Positions 51,996 to 59,088 of a stretch of DNA of 59,088 nt are shown here, piece after piece (position 1 is the stretch's first letter; each line of letters begins with the position of its first letter). Origin of the DNA: Coriobacteriaceae bacterium (GTDB lineage Bacteria; Actinomycetota; Coriobacteriia; Coriobacteriales; Coriobacteriaceae); assembly GCA_030525945.1 (NCBI GenBank), contig JAUNDT010000011.1, positions 1-59,088 of the forward strand, in the 5' to 3' direction. Under the pieces are notes generated by a model. It was not told where the DNA came from, made no database searches, and saw only the letters and a list, made by a program, of their open reading frames with translations. The translations under genes were made by a program, and so were the position numbers.

Positions 51996-52201
51996 CCAAC
52001 CAAACGCAAGCATCCACGTCAAATCCCTCGCCCAAAAAGGCGGGCGGGTCTTTGCATCTCATGTCGCTCATCCCAGTCGCTTCGTACACAGCCACATACC
52101 ATTCGCTCGACATGCCCGCGGAGCTCCACGATGCACTCATCGATCTCTTTTGCGACGGCAGATCGCACCAATGCCTCAACACAAGAATGCTTAAAACGTA
52201 G
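51992..52201 (+). pseudogene. N-terminal fragment of the pPIWI-RE gene, ended by an amber codon
   Basis: An ATG at 51992 overlaps the helicase stop and reads 69 codons (GGSLHLMSLIPVASYTATYH and onward) to TAG 52199-52201. The frame then continues unchanged as VMHFLDEPVQIMPVYRTRNV into 52205-54628. The coupled start shows this is the true 5' end of the pPIWI-RE gene. Confidence 0.75.
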
Positions 52202-52204
52202 GTC

Positions 52205-54628
52205 ATGCACTTTCTTGATGAGCCCGTCCAGATTATGCCCGTCTACCGTACGCGTAACGTCCCCATTCCCAACTGGATCATTGCCCAGAGGCCAATTGAT
52301 CTCAAGCGCCTGGACTCCATCCTCTCCAATTGGGCATGGAGCGCATCCTCTGCTGACCAACGCGCCAGCTCGGCGTATCGTCGTGTCATGGAGCTGATTC
52401 GCCCTGCCGTGCTGGAACCCCATACCCATCCTCTGCGTATCCGCCTTTTTGATGAGCAGCATCACCCGGAAGGCGACCTCACGTTCCCCGCGTTCGCCTT
52501 ATCCGTCAGCGGATCCATTGTCGGAAGACCCTGCCGACTCTCCTGTGGACAGGAACTCATCTTTGAGCGCATGCAGGGCGGCACCGGGTCTGAATACGAA
52601 CTGGTATCCCAGCTCTTTTGGCACAACAACCACCCTTTTGCAATTGGCCTTACCTTGAGCACGCAAACTGTGCCTCCCAACCGCGAAGTTCGTCTCAACG
52701 TAAAGCTGCACCTACACCGCTACGCACATGGCAATCTCGACGCAGAGCGCGGAAAAACCGTCTACCTCCCAAACGGCATCAACGCTTTAATACGTCGTCC
52801 TGGCAAACCTTGGTGCCGAGTCGCTCTCGGATATAAGGGCAAAACGCGCGGAATCGCATGGGACGAGCTCGATGCAAAACACCTCAAAGAGTTCATGGGG
52901 ATCGACCTGCCAAACCCTTTGGATTACCTCACCCATATGGACGAATGGGCTCAACCAGGCAGTAATCCGCAGATACTCGCTCCGCAGGCAGCATCGGCAA
53001 CTTGGCAAAAGAAGCACTACGTCGAAGACGGTCTCACATTCAATGACAAGGCCGAGATCTTCGAGTTCGTTTCGGCATGCCTTGAAGGTATCGCCAAACC
53101 ATGCGAGCCGCCTCAGCGCGAAAGCCTCAGGAACTTCGTCAAGCTCTACGATGAGAAGAAGCTCGACGAAGCTGGACGTTTAGCCTGGGCATCTTCCAAT
53201 AGGCGTCGCCTCTCCGTCGCCACCGGCAGCGAGCGGATCGCACTTGAATTCATCGGAAGAGCCAGTGATGAAGATGAGCTTGCAGTGGTACGCAAGGAAG
53301 CCGAGGCGTTTCTTGGTCCAAAAGGAAGCATCGACGGCATTGAGGTCTCTATGACCACGCGCTTGGTCGATCAAGCGGCAAGCTGCGGATACGGCAGAGG
53401 GAATAGCGATGCAACGGGTTCGATACTCGTCGGGCTCGACAACGCGTCAAACGCCGCTGTGCGGGAGCGCGTCAGCAAGATAGCCAAGGTGCTCGGCCCC
53501 GCACCGTTGGGCATCCCAACCGCTTGCATCGTTATGCTGCCCGGACAAGATGCGTACCGAAAAAGCGACATGGGAAAGGATCCCAAGGAAGCAATCCGAG
53601 CTGGCCTGGCGCGCACTGGCCGCTTGTCCCAGTTCCTCATTCCCCGGACAGAAGCATCCGAAGCCGGTGAGCAAGACACATTCGACACACGTGCCCAGGT
53701 CGCCTTTCGCGACCTCATGCGGCAACTTGGCTTTGTCTTTGACTTCAAAGACACCAGGCAGCTCAAGTGCGATGCCCCACTGTACGGCATTCACCTGTTT
53801 ACCGATCGGCTTAATCATCAGAGACTACCCGAGGCACTCATCGCCACCAAGGTCTGCATAGCCTCTGGTGAATCCCTTGCGCTTTGCCCGCAAATCAACA
53901 AGAACTGGATGCCGTACTGGAAAGCCCAAATCGAGCTCGCCCGCATCAGCGGCCCCTTCAGTAACAGGAAAGCCCATCGCATCGAAGGGATTGGCCTCAA
54001 AGACCTCATTGACATCATTGCCAATGAAGCGCCTGAGGGGTCGCTCCTGCTCGTCAATTCATACTCCGCCATCCGGGGACAGAAATGGTGGCCAGGCATC
54101 AGCGACAAAGGGCTGGCAGAGGGCCCGCTGCGATATGGACCCGCTTCCGAACAAGGCAGCTCTACCCCCATGCGAGGCCAGCTCTTCGACACGAGCGCAA
54201 CCAACCTGCACGTTCTTCGCGTGCGGCTAGGGGAAAACGGAGAGGTTCCCGATTACTACACCGACCTCTCCGTAACCCAAGGCAACGCAGGCAAGAAAGG
54301 ACCTGCTCGCGCTTCCAAGCAGGGTATCTTCAACATGGGCGGCTACTGGATCGCGCTCGCCCCGCGCCTTGGAGACACGCCATACAAACTCGCCTATTAC
54401 GGTTCAAAGTTCGACAACCCGGGTTCACGGTATCTCACCAAATCGCTCAATGAATACGTGCTGCTCACCAGCGACGATGAGGAACTCGCTCGGGAATGCG
54501 TGCTACGCGCAGAGGCCAGTCGCTCGGGCTTGGTGCAGCTGTACAAGCGGGGCATGCGTGTGAATTTGCCCACGCCGCTTCATCTGGCGAAGAAGATGGA
54601 GGAATACATCTGGAGCCCCACCAAATAG
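52205..54628 (+). CDS. pPIWI-RE family protein (body of the gene)
   Basis: An 807-codon frame in the same register as 51992-52201. The first ~380 residues carry the N-terminal/MID-like regions of pPIWI-RE proteins. The remainder has the PIWI/RNase H-like module (SILVGLDNASNAAVRERVSK, PTACIVMLPGQDAYRKSD, then SLLLVNSYSAIRGQKWWPGI, FNMGGYWIALAPR, LNEYVLLTSDD). The family is named for conserved Arg and Glu in its RNase H-like core and is predicted to use nucleic-acid guides. The internal ATG at 52205 lacks a good ribosome site, so a functional protein would need readthrough or a corrected sequence. Confidence 0.75.
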   Translation: MHFLDEPVQIMPVYRTRNVPIPNWIIAQRPIDLKRLDSILSNWAWSASSADQRASSAYRRVMELIRPAVLEPHTHPLRIRLFDEQHHPEGDLTFPAFALSVSGSIVGRPCRLSCGQELIFERMQGGTGSEYELVSQLFWHNNHPFAIGLTLSTQTVPPNREVRLNVKLHLHRYAHGNLDAERGKTVYLPNGINALIRRPGKPWCRVALGYKGKTRGIAWDELDAKHLKEFMGIDLPNPLDYLTHMDEWAQPGSNPQILAPQAASATWQKKHYVEDGLTFNDKAEIFEFVSACLEGIAKPCEPPQRESLRNFVKLYDEKKLDEAGRLAWASSNRRRLSVATGSERIALEFIGRASDEDELAVVRKEAEAFLGPKGSIDGIEVSMTTRLVDQAASCGYGRGNSDATGSILVGLDNASNAAVRERVSKIAKVLGPAPLGIPTACIVMLPGQDAYRKSDMGKDPKEAIRAGLARTGRLSQFLIPRTEASEAGEQDTFDTRAQVAFRDLMRQLGFVFDFKDTRQLKCDAPLYGIHLFTDRLNHQRLPEALIATKVCIASGESLALCPQINKNWMPYWKAQIELARISGPFSNRKAHRIEGIGLKDLIDIIANEAPEGSLLLVNSYSAIRGQKWWPGISDKGLAEGPLRYGPASEQGSSTPMRGQLFDTSATNLHVLRVRLGENGEVPDYYTDLSVTQGNAGKKGPARASKQGIFNMGGYWIALAPRLGDTPYKLAYYGSKFDNPGSRYLTKSLNEYVLLTSDDEELARECVLRAEASRSGLVQLYKRGMRVNLPTPLHLAKKMEEYIWSPTK

Positions 54629-54680
54629 GATGAAGCAGAACGCCACGCAAAGGCCACTGCCCTTTAGAAAGGAACGCATC

Positions 54681-55151
54681 ATGTACTACTTCGACCATTT
54701 CTTTGGTGCTTACAAGAACATCTACCTCGACTACGACTACCTGCACACCGTCGACAGACGCGATGAGCTGCCCGTGCGCTTCACGCGGCTGTCGCCCACC
54801 GGAGATCATGACATCGCGGAGACCGTCGCCCCTGCGTGCGCGGAATGGAAGTCCCAGGGCTTCAGCGACGAGGAGCAGGAGCACCTTAAGCGCTTCCTCA
54901 TGGACAACATGTCGGCGCTCCTTGCCGAGGCGGAGGAATCGCGCGGTAAGGACGAGCATCTCACCGAAGTCACCTTCGAGGTAACGGACGAGGAGCTTCT
55001 GCGCATTCTTCGCGCGTCGTACCTACTGGGCATGTCACCGGGGGAGTTCGTGAACATGGCGATTCGCGATGCCATCGAGCATTTTGAGCAAAACCCAGAA
55101 CAGGCAAAAGAGCTCTACGGACGGGGTTCCGAAGGTCAAAACGACTGGTAG
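54681..55151 (+). CDS. Hypothetical protein after the pPIWI-RE operon
   Basis: A 156-residue acidic protein from the ATG at 54681 behind AAAGGAA. SDEEQEHLKRFLMDNMSALL and VTDEELLRILRASYLLGMSP are helical, and the rest resembles a small regulatory or adaptor domain. It is co-oriented with the operon, 52 bases after it. No family recognised. Confidence 0.6.
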   Translation: MYYFDHFFGAYKNIYLDYDYLHTVDRRDELPVRFTRLSPTGDHDIAETVAPACAEWKSQGFSDEEQEHLKRFLMDNMSALLAEAEESRGKDEHLTEVTFEVTDEELLRILRASYLLGMSPGEFVNMAIRDAIEHFEQNPEQAKELYGRGSEGQNDW

Positions 55152-55184
55152 CGTGCTGCGAACAATGGCCTCATGCCCCACAGA

Positions 55185-55229
55185 AGGCTACTCGGTTACA
55201 ACCGAGTCGGAAGCGACCGAGTAACCTAG
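55185..55229. repeat. Imperfect palindrome element, copy 2
   Basis: It starts 33 bases after a stop codon and has ACTCGGT and ACCGAGT arms. Shares AACCGAGTCGG, ACCGAGTAA and CCTAG with 43350-43396. Confidence 0.65.
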
Positions 55230-55311
55230 GCACTCGCGCAGGCGGGCTGCTGAAAGACGCTCGCGCTGCCTCATTTGCGCAATCGCAGGGGCAAAGCGCG
55301 GGCACCCAGAC

Positions 55312-56991
55312 CTATCCCTCCAGCGATGCACGCAAGAGCTCGTTGAAGAGCTTGGGGTTGCCCTTGCCGCGGCTGGCCTTCATGCACTGGCCCACCAAAA
55401 AGCCGATCACCTTTTGGTTGCCGTCGCGGTACTGCTGAGCCTGATCAGCACACGCCGCGAGCACCTCGTCCACGATCGGCTGCAGCGCGCCCGCGTCGCT
55501 CACCTGGCGCATGCCGCGCGCGTCCACGATCGCCTCGGGGTCCTCGCCGCTCTTGGCCATGGCCTCGAACACCTCGTGCGCCTGGTTGCTCGAGATCGCG
55601 TCGCTCGTGAGCAGCTTGGCCAGCGACGCCACCTGTGCAGGCGCGATGCCGCTCTCCCCCAGCGCCACGCCGGCGCCCTTGAGATACGCCGCGAGCTCGT
55701 TCACCACTAGGTTCGCCACGGCCTGCGCCGCCTTGCCGCTCGTGCCCGCAGCCGCTGCCTCAAAGAACGCGGCCGTGTCGGGGTCGCCCGCCATCTGCTC
55801 GGCGTCCGCGCGCTTGATACCGAACTCGGCCTCAAAGCGCTCGCGTTTGGCATCGGGCAGCTCCGGCAGCTCGGCTCGGCAATGCTCGATGAACTCGTCG
55901 GACAAATCGAACGGAGCCAGATCCGGGTCGGGGAACAGGCGGTAGTCGTCGGCGGTTTCCTTCACGCGCATCACCACCGTGCGCTTGCGGCTCGGCTCCC
56001 AATGGCGCGTTTCCTGGTAAATCACCCCGCCCTGCTCGAGCACCTCCGCCTGGCGGCAGATCTCATACGCCAGCGCGTCATGCAACGCCTTGAACGAGTT
56101 CAGGTTCTTGAGCTCGGTCTTGGTCCCCAGGCTCGACTCGCCGCGCCTGCGGATGCTCACGTTGCCGTCGCAGCGCATGGACCCCTTCTCCATGGAGCAG
56201 TCCGAAATCCCAATGGTGAGGAAGATGCGGCGCAGCTTTTCCATGAACAGGCGCGCCTCTTCCGGCGTGCGCAGATCCGGCTCGGTGACCAGCTCAATCA
56301 GCGGCGTGCCGCAGCGGTTGTAGTCGATGAGGCTCTCCGCCGCTCCACCGATGCGCCCCTCCTGGCCGCCCACGTGCACCATCTTGGCGGCGTCCTCCTC
56401 CATGTGGATGCGCAGAATGCGGATGGGCGCCGTATAGGAGCCGTCCTCGTGGCGCACGGGCGCAGCGGGGCCGGATTCACGGTAATACTCCGAGGTAACG
56501 GGGGTGTCTCCGTACTCGGGCAGGCTCTCGGCCATCTGGCGCGAAAGCCCCTCGGCGTTCGCGCTGGCACTCGCCAGGCTCGCCGCCTCGCCCTCGCCAA
56601 AAGCGCACGTGGGGCGCTCGGCCGCACCGGGACCGCTCACCTCCAGATCGAGCCCGCCGTACATGCAAAACGCCACGGGGCCCTGCGTGGTCTGGAAGTT
56701 CTTGGCCATATCGGGATAAAAGTAGTGCTTGCGGTAGAACATCGAGCGCTTCTGGATCTGGCAGTTGGTGGCCAGGCCCGCCTTGACGATGCTCTCGATG
56801 GCGCGCTGGTTGGGTACCGGCAGTGCGCCGGGCAGCCCCAGGCACACCGGGCACACGTGCGTGTTCGGCGCGTCGTCATGGCTGAGCTTGCAGCCGCAGA
56901 ACATCTTGGTCTCGAGCGTGGTGAGCTCGGTGTGGACCTCCAGGCCGATCACGGCCTCCCAGTCTTGCAAAACGTCCTTGAGCTCCCTCAT
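55312..56991 (-). CDS. gatB: Aspartyl/glutamyl-tRNA amidotransferase subunit B
   Basis: A 559-residue GatB, which with GatA and GatC amidates Glu-tRNA-Gln or Asp-tRNA-Asn. Family features: WEAVIGLEVHTELTT at the N-terminus, CPVCLGLPGALPVPN, RKHYFYPDMAKNFQ, DYNRCGTPLIELVTEPD, and a C-terminal YqeY-like domain (about 400-555) that contacts tRNA. The ATG overlaps the gatA stop. Confidence 0.96.
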   Translation of the reverse strand: MRELKDVLQDWEAVIGLEVHTELTTLETKMFCGCKLSHDDAPNTHVCPVCLGLPGALPVPNQRAIESIVKAGLATNCQIQKRSMFYRKHYFYPDMAKNFQTTQGPVAFCMYGGLDLEVSGPGAAERPTCAFGEGEAASLASASANAEGLSRQMAESLPEYGDTPVTSEYYRESGPAAPVRHEDGSYTAPIRILRIHMEEDAAKMVHVGGQEGRIGGAAESLIDYNRCGTPLIELVTEPDLRTPEEARLFMEKLRRIFLTIGISDCSMEKGSMRCDGNVSIRRRGESSLGTKTELKNLNSFKALHDALAYEICRQAEVLEQGGVIYQETRHWEPSRKRTVVMRVKETADDYRLFPDPDLAPFDLSDEFIEHCRAELPELPDAKRERFEAEFGIKRADAEQMAGDPDTAAFFEAAAAGTSGKAAQAVANLVVNELAAYLKGAGVALGESGIAPAQVASLAKLLTSDAISSNQAHEVFEAMAKSGEDPEAIVDARGMRQVSDAGALQPIVDEVLAACADQAQQYRDGNQKVIGFLVGQCMKASRGKGNPKLFNELLRASLEG

Positions 56992-58502
56992 GCGAGCTCA
57001 CCTCCCTTCCCGGCAAAACCCGGCGCAACCGTGCACCCGGGCGCGCTGGCCGCCTCGGCATAACCGCGCTCCAGTGCGCGGGCCACCTGCAGCAACGTGG
57101 TGTCGTTGAACGCGGCGCTCACAAGCTGCGCCGCCACGGGCATACCCGAGTCGGCGCCCGCGCCCATGGGCACGGAAATGCCGCAGTTGCCCGCGATGTT
57201 CAGCGAGATGGTGAACATGTCGGACAGGTACATCTGCGTGGGGTCGGACAGCTCGCCGTGGCGGAACGCGACCGTGGGGCTCGCCGGCATGAGGATCGCG
57301 TCCACACGCTCGAACGCGCAGCGGTAGTCCTCGGTAATAAGCGTGCGCGCTTTTTGCGCCGCCCGGTAATAGCGCTCGTACACGCCCGACGACAGTAGGT
57401 AGGCGCCGAGCATCTGGCGGCGCTTTGCCTCCGTGCCAAAGCCGTGCGCGCGCGAACGCGAGCTCTGCTCAGCCAAATTCGAGCAGGCCGGCTCCTGGTA
57501 GCCGTAGCGCACGCCGTCAAAACGGGCGAGGTTGGAGAACGCCTCGGCGGGGCCGATCACGTAGTAGGCGGCGATAGCGGCGTCGAGGTGCGGCAGGTCG
57601 ACCTCCACGAGCTCGGCGCCCTGCGCCTCGAGCACACGGGCGGCCTGCTCAACTGCGGATTTGACCTCCGGCGCCAGGCCGTCTGCCTCCATAAATGCGG
57701 GAATGACGCCGATGCGCTTGCCCGCCATATCCGCCTCGAGCGATGCGGCGAACGAGGTGGCCGCGTCTTGGCTCGTGCCGTCGAACGGGTCGCGCCCGCC
57801 CGCCGTGAGCACGTCGAGCGCCAGCGCCACATCCTCGACCGTGCGGCCAAAGGGCCCCACCTGGTCGAGCGAGGAGCCGAACGCCACCACACCGTAGCGG
57901 CTCACCATGCCGTACGTGGGCTTCATGCCCACCACGCCGCAGAGGGCCGCCGGCTGGCGGATGGAACCGCCCGTGTCGGAGCCCAGGGCCAGCGGCGCCA
58001 TGCCCGCGGCCACCGCGGCGGCCGAACCACCCGACGATCCGCCGGGCACGCGCGCGAGGTCCCAGGGGTTGTTCGTGGGGTGAAACGCCGAGGACTCCGT
58101 GGAAGAGCCGAACGCGAACTCGTCCATGTTCGCCTTGGCCACCGGAACGCAGCCCGCGTCGAGCATCCGCTGCACGCACGTCGCCGTGTAGGGGCTCTCG
58201 TAGTTCTCGAGCATCCGCGAGGCGCAGGTGGTGCGGGTGCCCGCGAGGTTCATGTTGTCCTTGATGACGAAGGGCACGCCCGCGAGCGGCGGCAGGTCCG
58301 CGCCGGCAGCGCGCATGGCGTCGATGTGCTCGGCTGCCTCGAGAGCCAGATCGGGTGTGACCTGCAGGAGCGCCTGCACTTCCGGCTCGCGCTGGGCGAT
58401 GGCGTCGAGTGCGGCGCGGGCGACGTCTGCGGCGGTAAACTCGCCCGCCCGGACGCCGGCGGCGATTTGCGCGGCGGTGAGGGTGTCGATGTTCACGGAC
58501 AT
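56988..58502 (-). CDS. gatA: Aspartyl/glutamyl-tRNA amidotransferase subunit A
   Basis: A 504-residue amidase-signature protein that releases ammonia from glutamine. The Ser-cisSer-Lys triad is visible: K81 in VIKDN, then GGSSGGSAAAV and GSDTGGSIRQPA. The ATG at 58502 is one base past the gatC stop; a 42-codon extension upstream overlaps gatC and is not used. Confidence 0.96.
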   Translation of the reverse strand: MSVNIDTLTAAQIAAGVRAGEFTAADVARAALDAIAQREPEVQALLQVTPDLALEAAEHIDAMRAAGADLPPLAGVPFVIKDNMNLAGTRTTCASRMLENYESPYTATCVQRMLDAGCVPVAKANMDEFAFGSSTESSAFHPTNNPWDLARVPGGSSGGSAAAVAAGMAPLALGSDTGGSIRQPAALCGVVGMKPTYGMVSRYGVVAFGSSLDQVGPFGRTVEDVALALDVLTAGGRDPFDGTSQDAATSFAASLEADMAGKRIGVIPAFMEADGLAPEVKSAVEQAARVLEAQGAELVEVDLPHLDAAIAAYYVIGPAEAFSNLARFDGVRYGYQEPACSNLAEQSSRSRAHGFGTEAKRRQMLGAYLLSSGVYERYYRAAQKARTLITEDYRCAFERVDAILMPASPTVAFRHGELSDPTQMYLSDMFTISLNIAGNCGISVPMGAGADSGMPVAAQLVSAAFNDTTLLQVARALERGYAEAASAPGCTVAPGFAGKGGELA

Positions 58503-58503
58503 G

Positions 58504-58809
58504 CTACTCACCCCCGCCCAGAATCGAGGGGACGCGGAACTGACCTTCGCGCGACGCGCCTGCGTTGGCAAGCGCTTCCTCAGTCGGCAGCGCGCGCTCG
58601 GCGTCCGCGCAATCGGAGCGCATGACATTCGCCAGGTCGCCTATGGAATGAAACGTCGGCTCGACGTCCTGGTCCCCGTAGGCCAAAACGGGCTCGAGCA
58701 TCTCAACGGCGTTGTTCAAATACGCCGTCATCTCGGTCAATTCGGTATCGTCCAGCGCGATCGTGGCGTAATTCGCGATCGCCCGAACGTCGTCTTCGGT
58801 AAGCGCCAT
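58504..58809 (-). CDS. gatC: Aspartyl/glutamyl-tRNA amidotransferase subunit C
   Basis: A 101-residue GatC from the ATG at 58809 (MALTEDDVRAIANYATIALD). EPVLAYGDQDVEPTFH matches the conserved GatC region. It stabilises the GatA-GatB complex and is first in the operon. A TATAAT-like -10 lies upstream on the minus strand at 58853-58848. Confidence 0.93.
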   Translation of the reverse strand: MALTEDDVRAIANYATIALDDTELTEMTAYLNNAVEMLEPVLAYGDQDVEPTFHSIGDLANVMRSDCADAERALPTEEALANAGASREGQFRVPSILGGGE

Positions 58810-58860
58810 GGGCGGGCCCCTTTCCGAACAATTGTGCAATGCCGTCCATTATAAACAGCG

Positions 58861-58890
58861 CGGGTCACTCCACGTTAATGGAGTGACCCG
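58861..58890. terminator. Perfect 12-bp hairpin upstream of gatC
   Basis: CGGGTCACTCCA and TGGAGTGACCCG flank a 6-base loop. No long T run follows on either strand, so it may be a terminator of an upstream gene or a regulatory hairpin overlapping the gatC promoter. Confidence 0.5.
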
Positions 58891-58915
58891 AATTAACACG
58901 CCCGCGTTTGGGACG

Positions 58916-59088
58916 ACCGTACGTGGGCGGCGCGGGGCACCAGCGCGGGGGCGCGGGCACGGGACACGGGCGGGGCGGGGTCACCGGTGCGGAGGCACGG
59001 GCGCGAAGGGCACGGGGGACACGGGCGGAGCGGCGGGGGGTGTCTCTATGGTTTTGTCAACCTGGTATCCCCCTGTTTTTCGGCATGA
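58916..59088. other. G-rich low-complexity tract, no gene
   Basis: About 120 bases of repeated GGGCACGGGCGC-type units with many GGG runs on the plus strand, then TTTTGTCAACC-type sequence to the edge. No frame with coding character. G-quadruplex formation is possible. Confidence 0.6.

Overview
The window is GC-rich DNA from an actinobacterium of the class Coriobacteriia, most like a gut Collinsella. The grounds are compact operons with ATGA overlaps, an actinobacterial-type integration host factor carried by the phage, a sortase-anchored mucin-type glycosidase, and a gatCAB operon. The genus is inferred from gene content, not from a marker gene.

Positions 1 to about 29.8 kb are a near-complete siphovirus-type prophage whose left end lies outside the window. 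It holds an immunity region (divergent XRE regulators, 1-657), early genes with a replication-initiator-like protein and DnaA boxes (to 3.1 kb), a tyrosine integrase (4.16-5.34 kb), IHF, SSB, dUTPase and a late-type regulator (5.5-8.0 kb), a tRNA-Ser, and an HNH/terminase/HK97 head module (8.2-14.0 kb). Connectors, tail tube, tape measure, baseplate genes (14.0-23.4 kb) and a lysis cassette (26.3-29.2 kb) follow. Between tail and lysis genes sits a complete diversity-generating retroelement (DGR, 23.4-26.3 kb). It has a target gene with a C-terminal variable repeat, a downstream hairpin, an avd-like accessory gene, a template repeat and a reverse transcriptase. In a 123-bp block, all 14 template/variable differences fall at template adenines. 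Three tiny minus-strand genes with a palindromic promoter close the phage side.

From 29.9 to 30.8 kb is a gene-free stretch with three short repeat families and two strong terminators. Next come a 1,938-residue sortase-anchored GH89 alpha-N-acetylglucosaminidase (30.8-36.6 kb, minus), a divergent ClpP, and a VirD4/TraG-type coupling ATPase split by an in-frame stop. Three unassigned minus-strand genes run to 41.8 kb.

From 41.9 to 55.2 kb is a DNA-conflict island: a methylase-like/HsdS-like protein lacking catalytic motifs, a small orphan gene, a MerR-methylase-specificity fusion with a separate PD-(D/E)XK nuclease candidate (AT-richer, minus), and a three-gene pPIWI-RE operon (REase, DinG-like helicase, pPIWI-RE). 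The pPIWI-RE gene is interrupted near its 5' end by an amber codon. Two related imperfect palindromes (43.35 and 55.19 kb) bracket the 43.4-55.2 kb part. The window ends in gatB-gatA-gatC (minus) and a G-rich tract.

The DGR would diversify a presumed host-contact protein of the phage, while the island would defend the host against incoming DNA.
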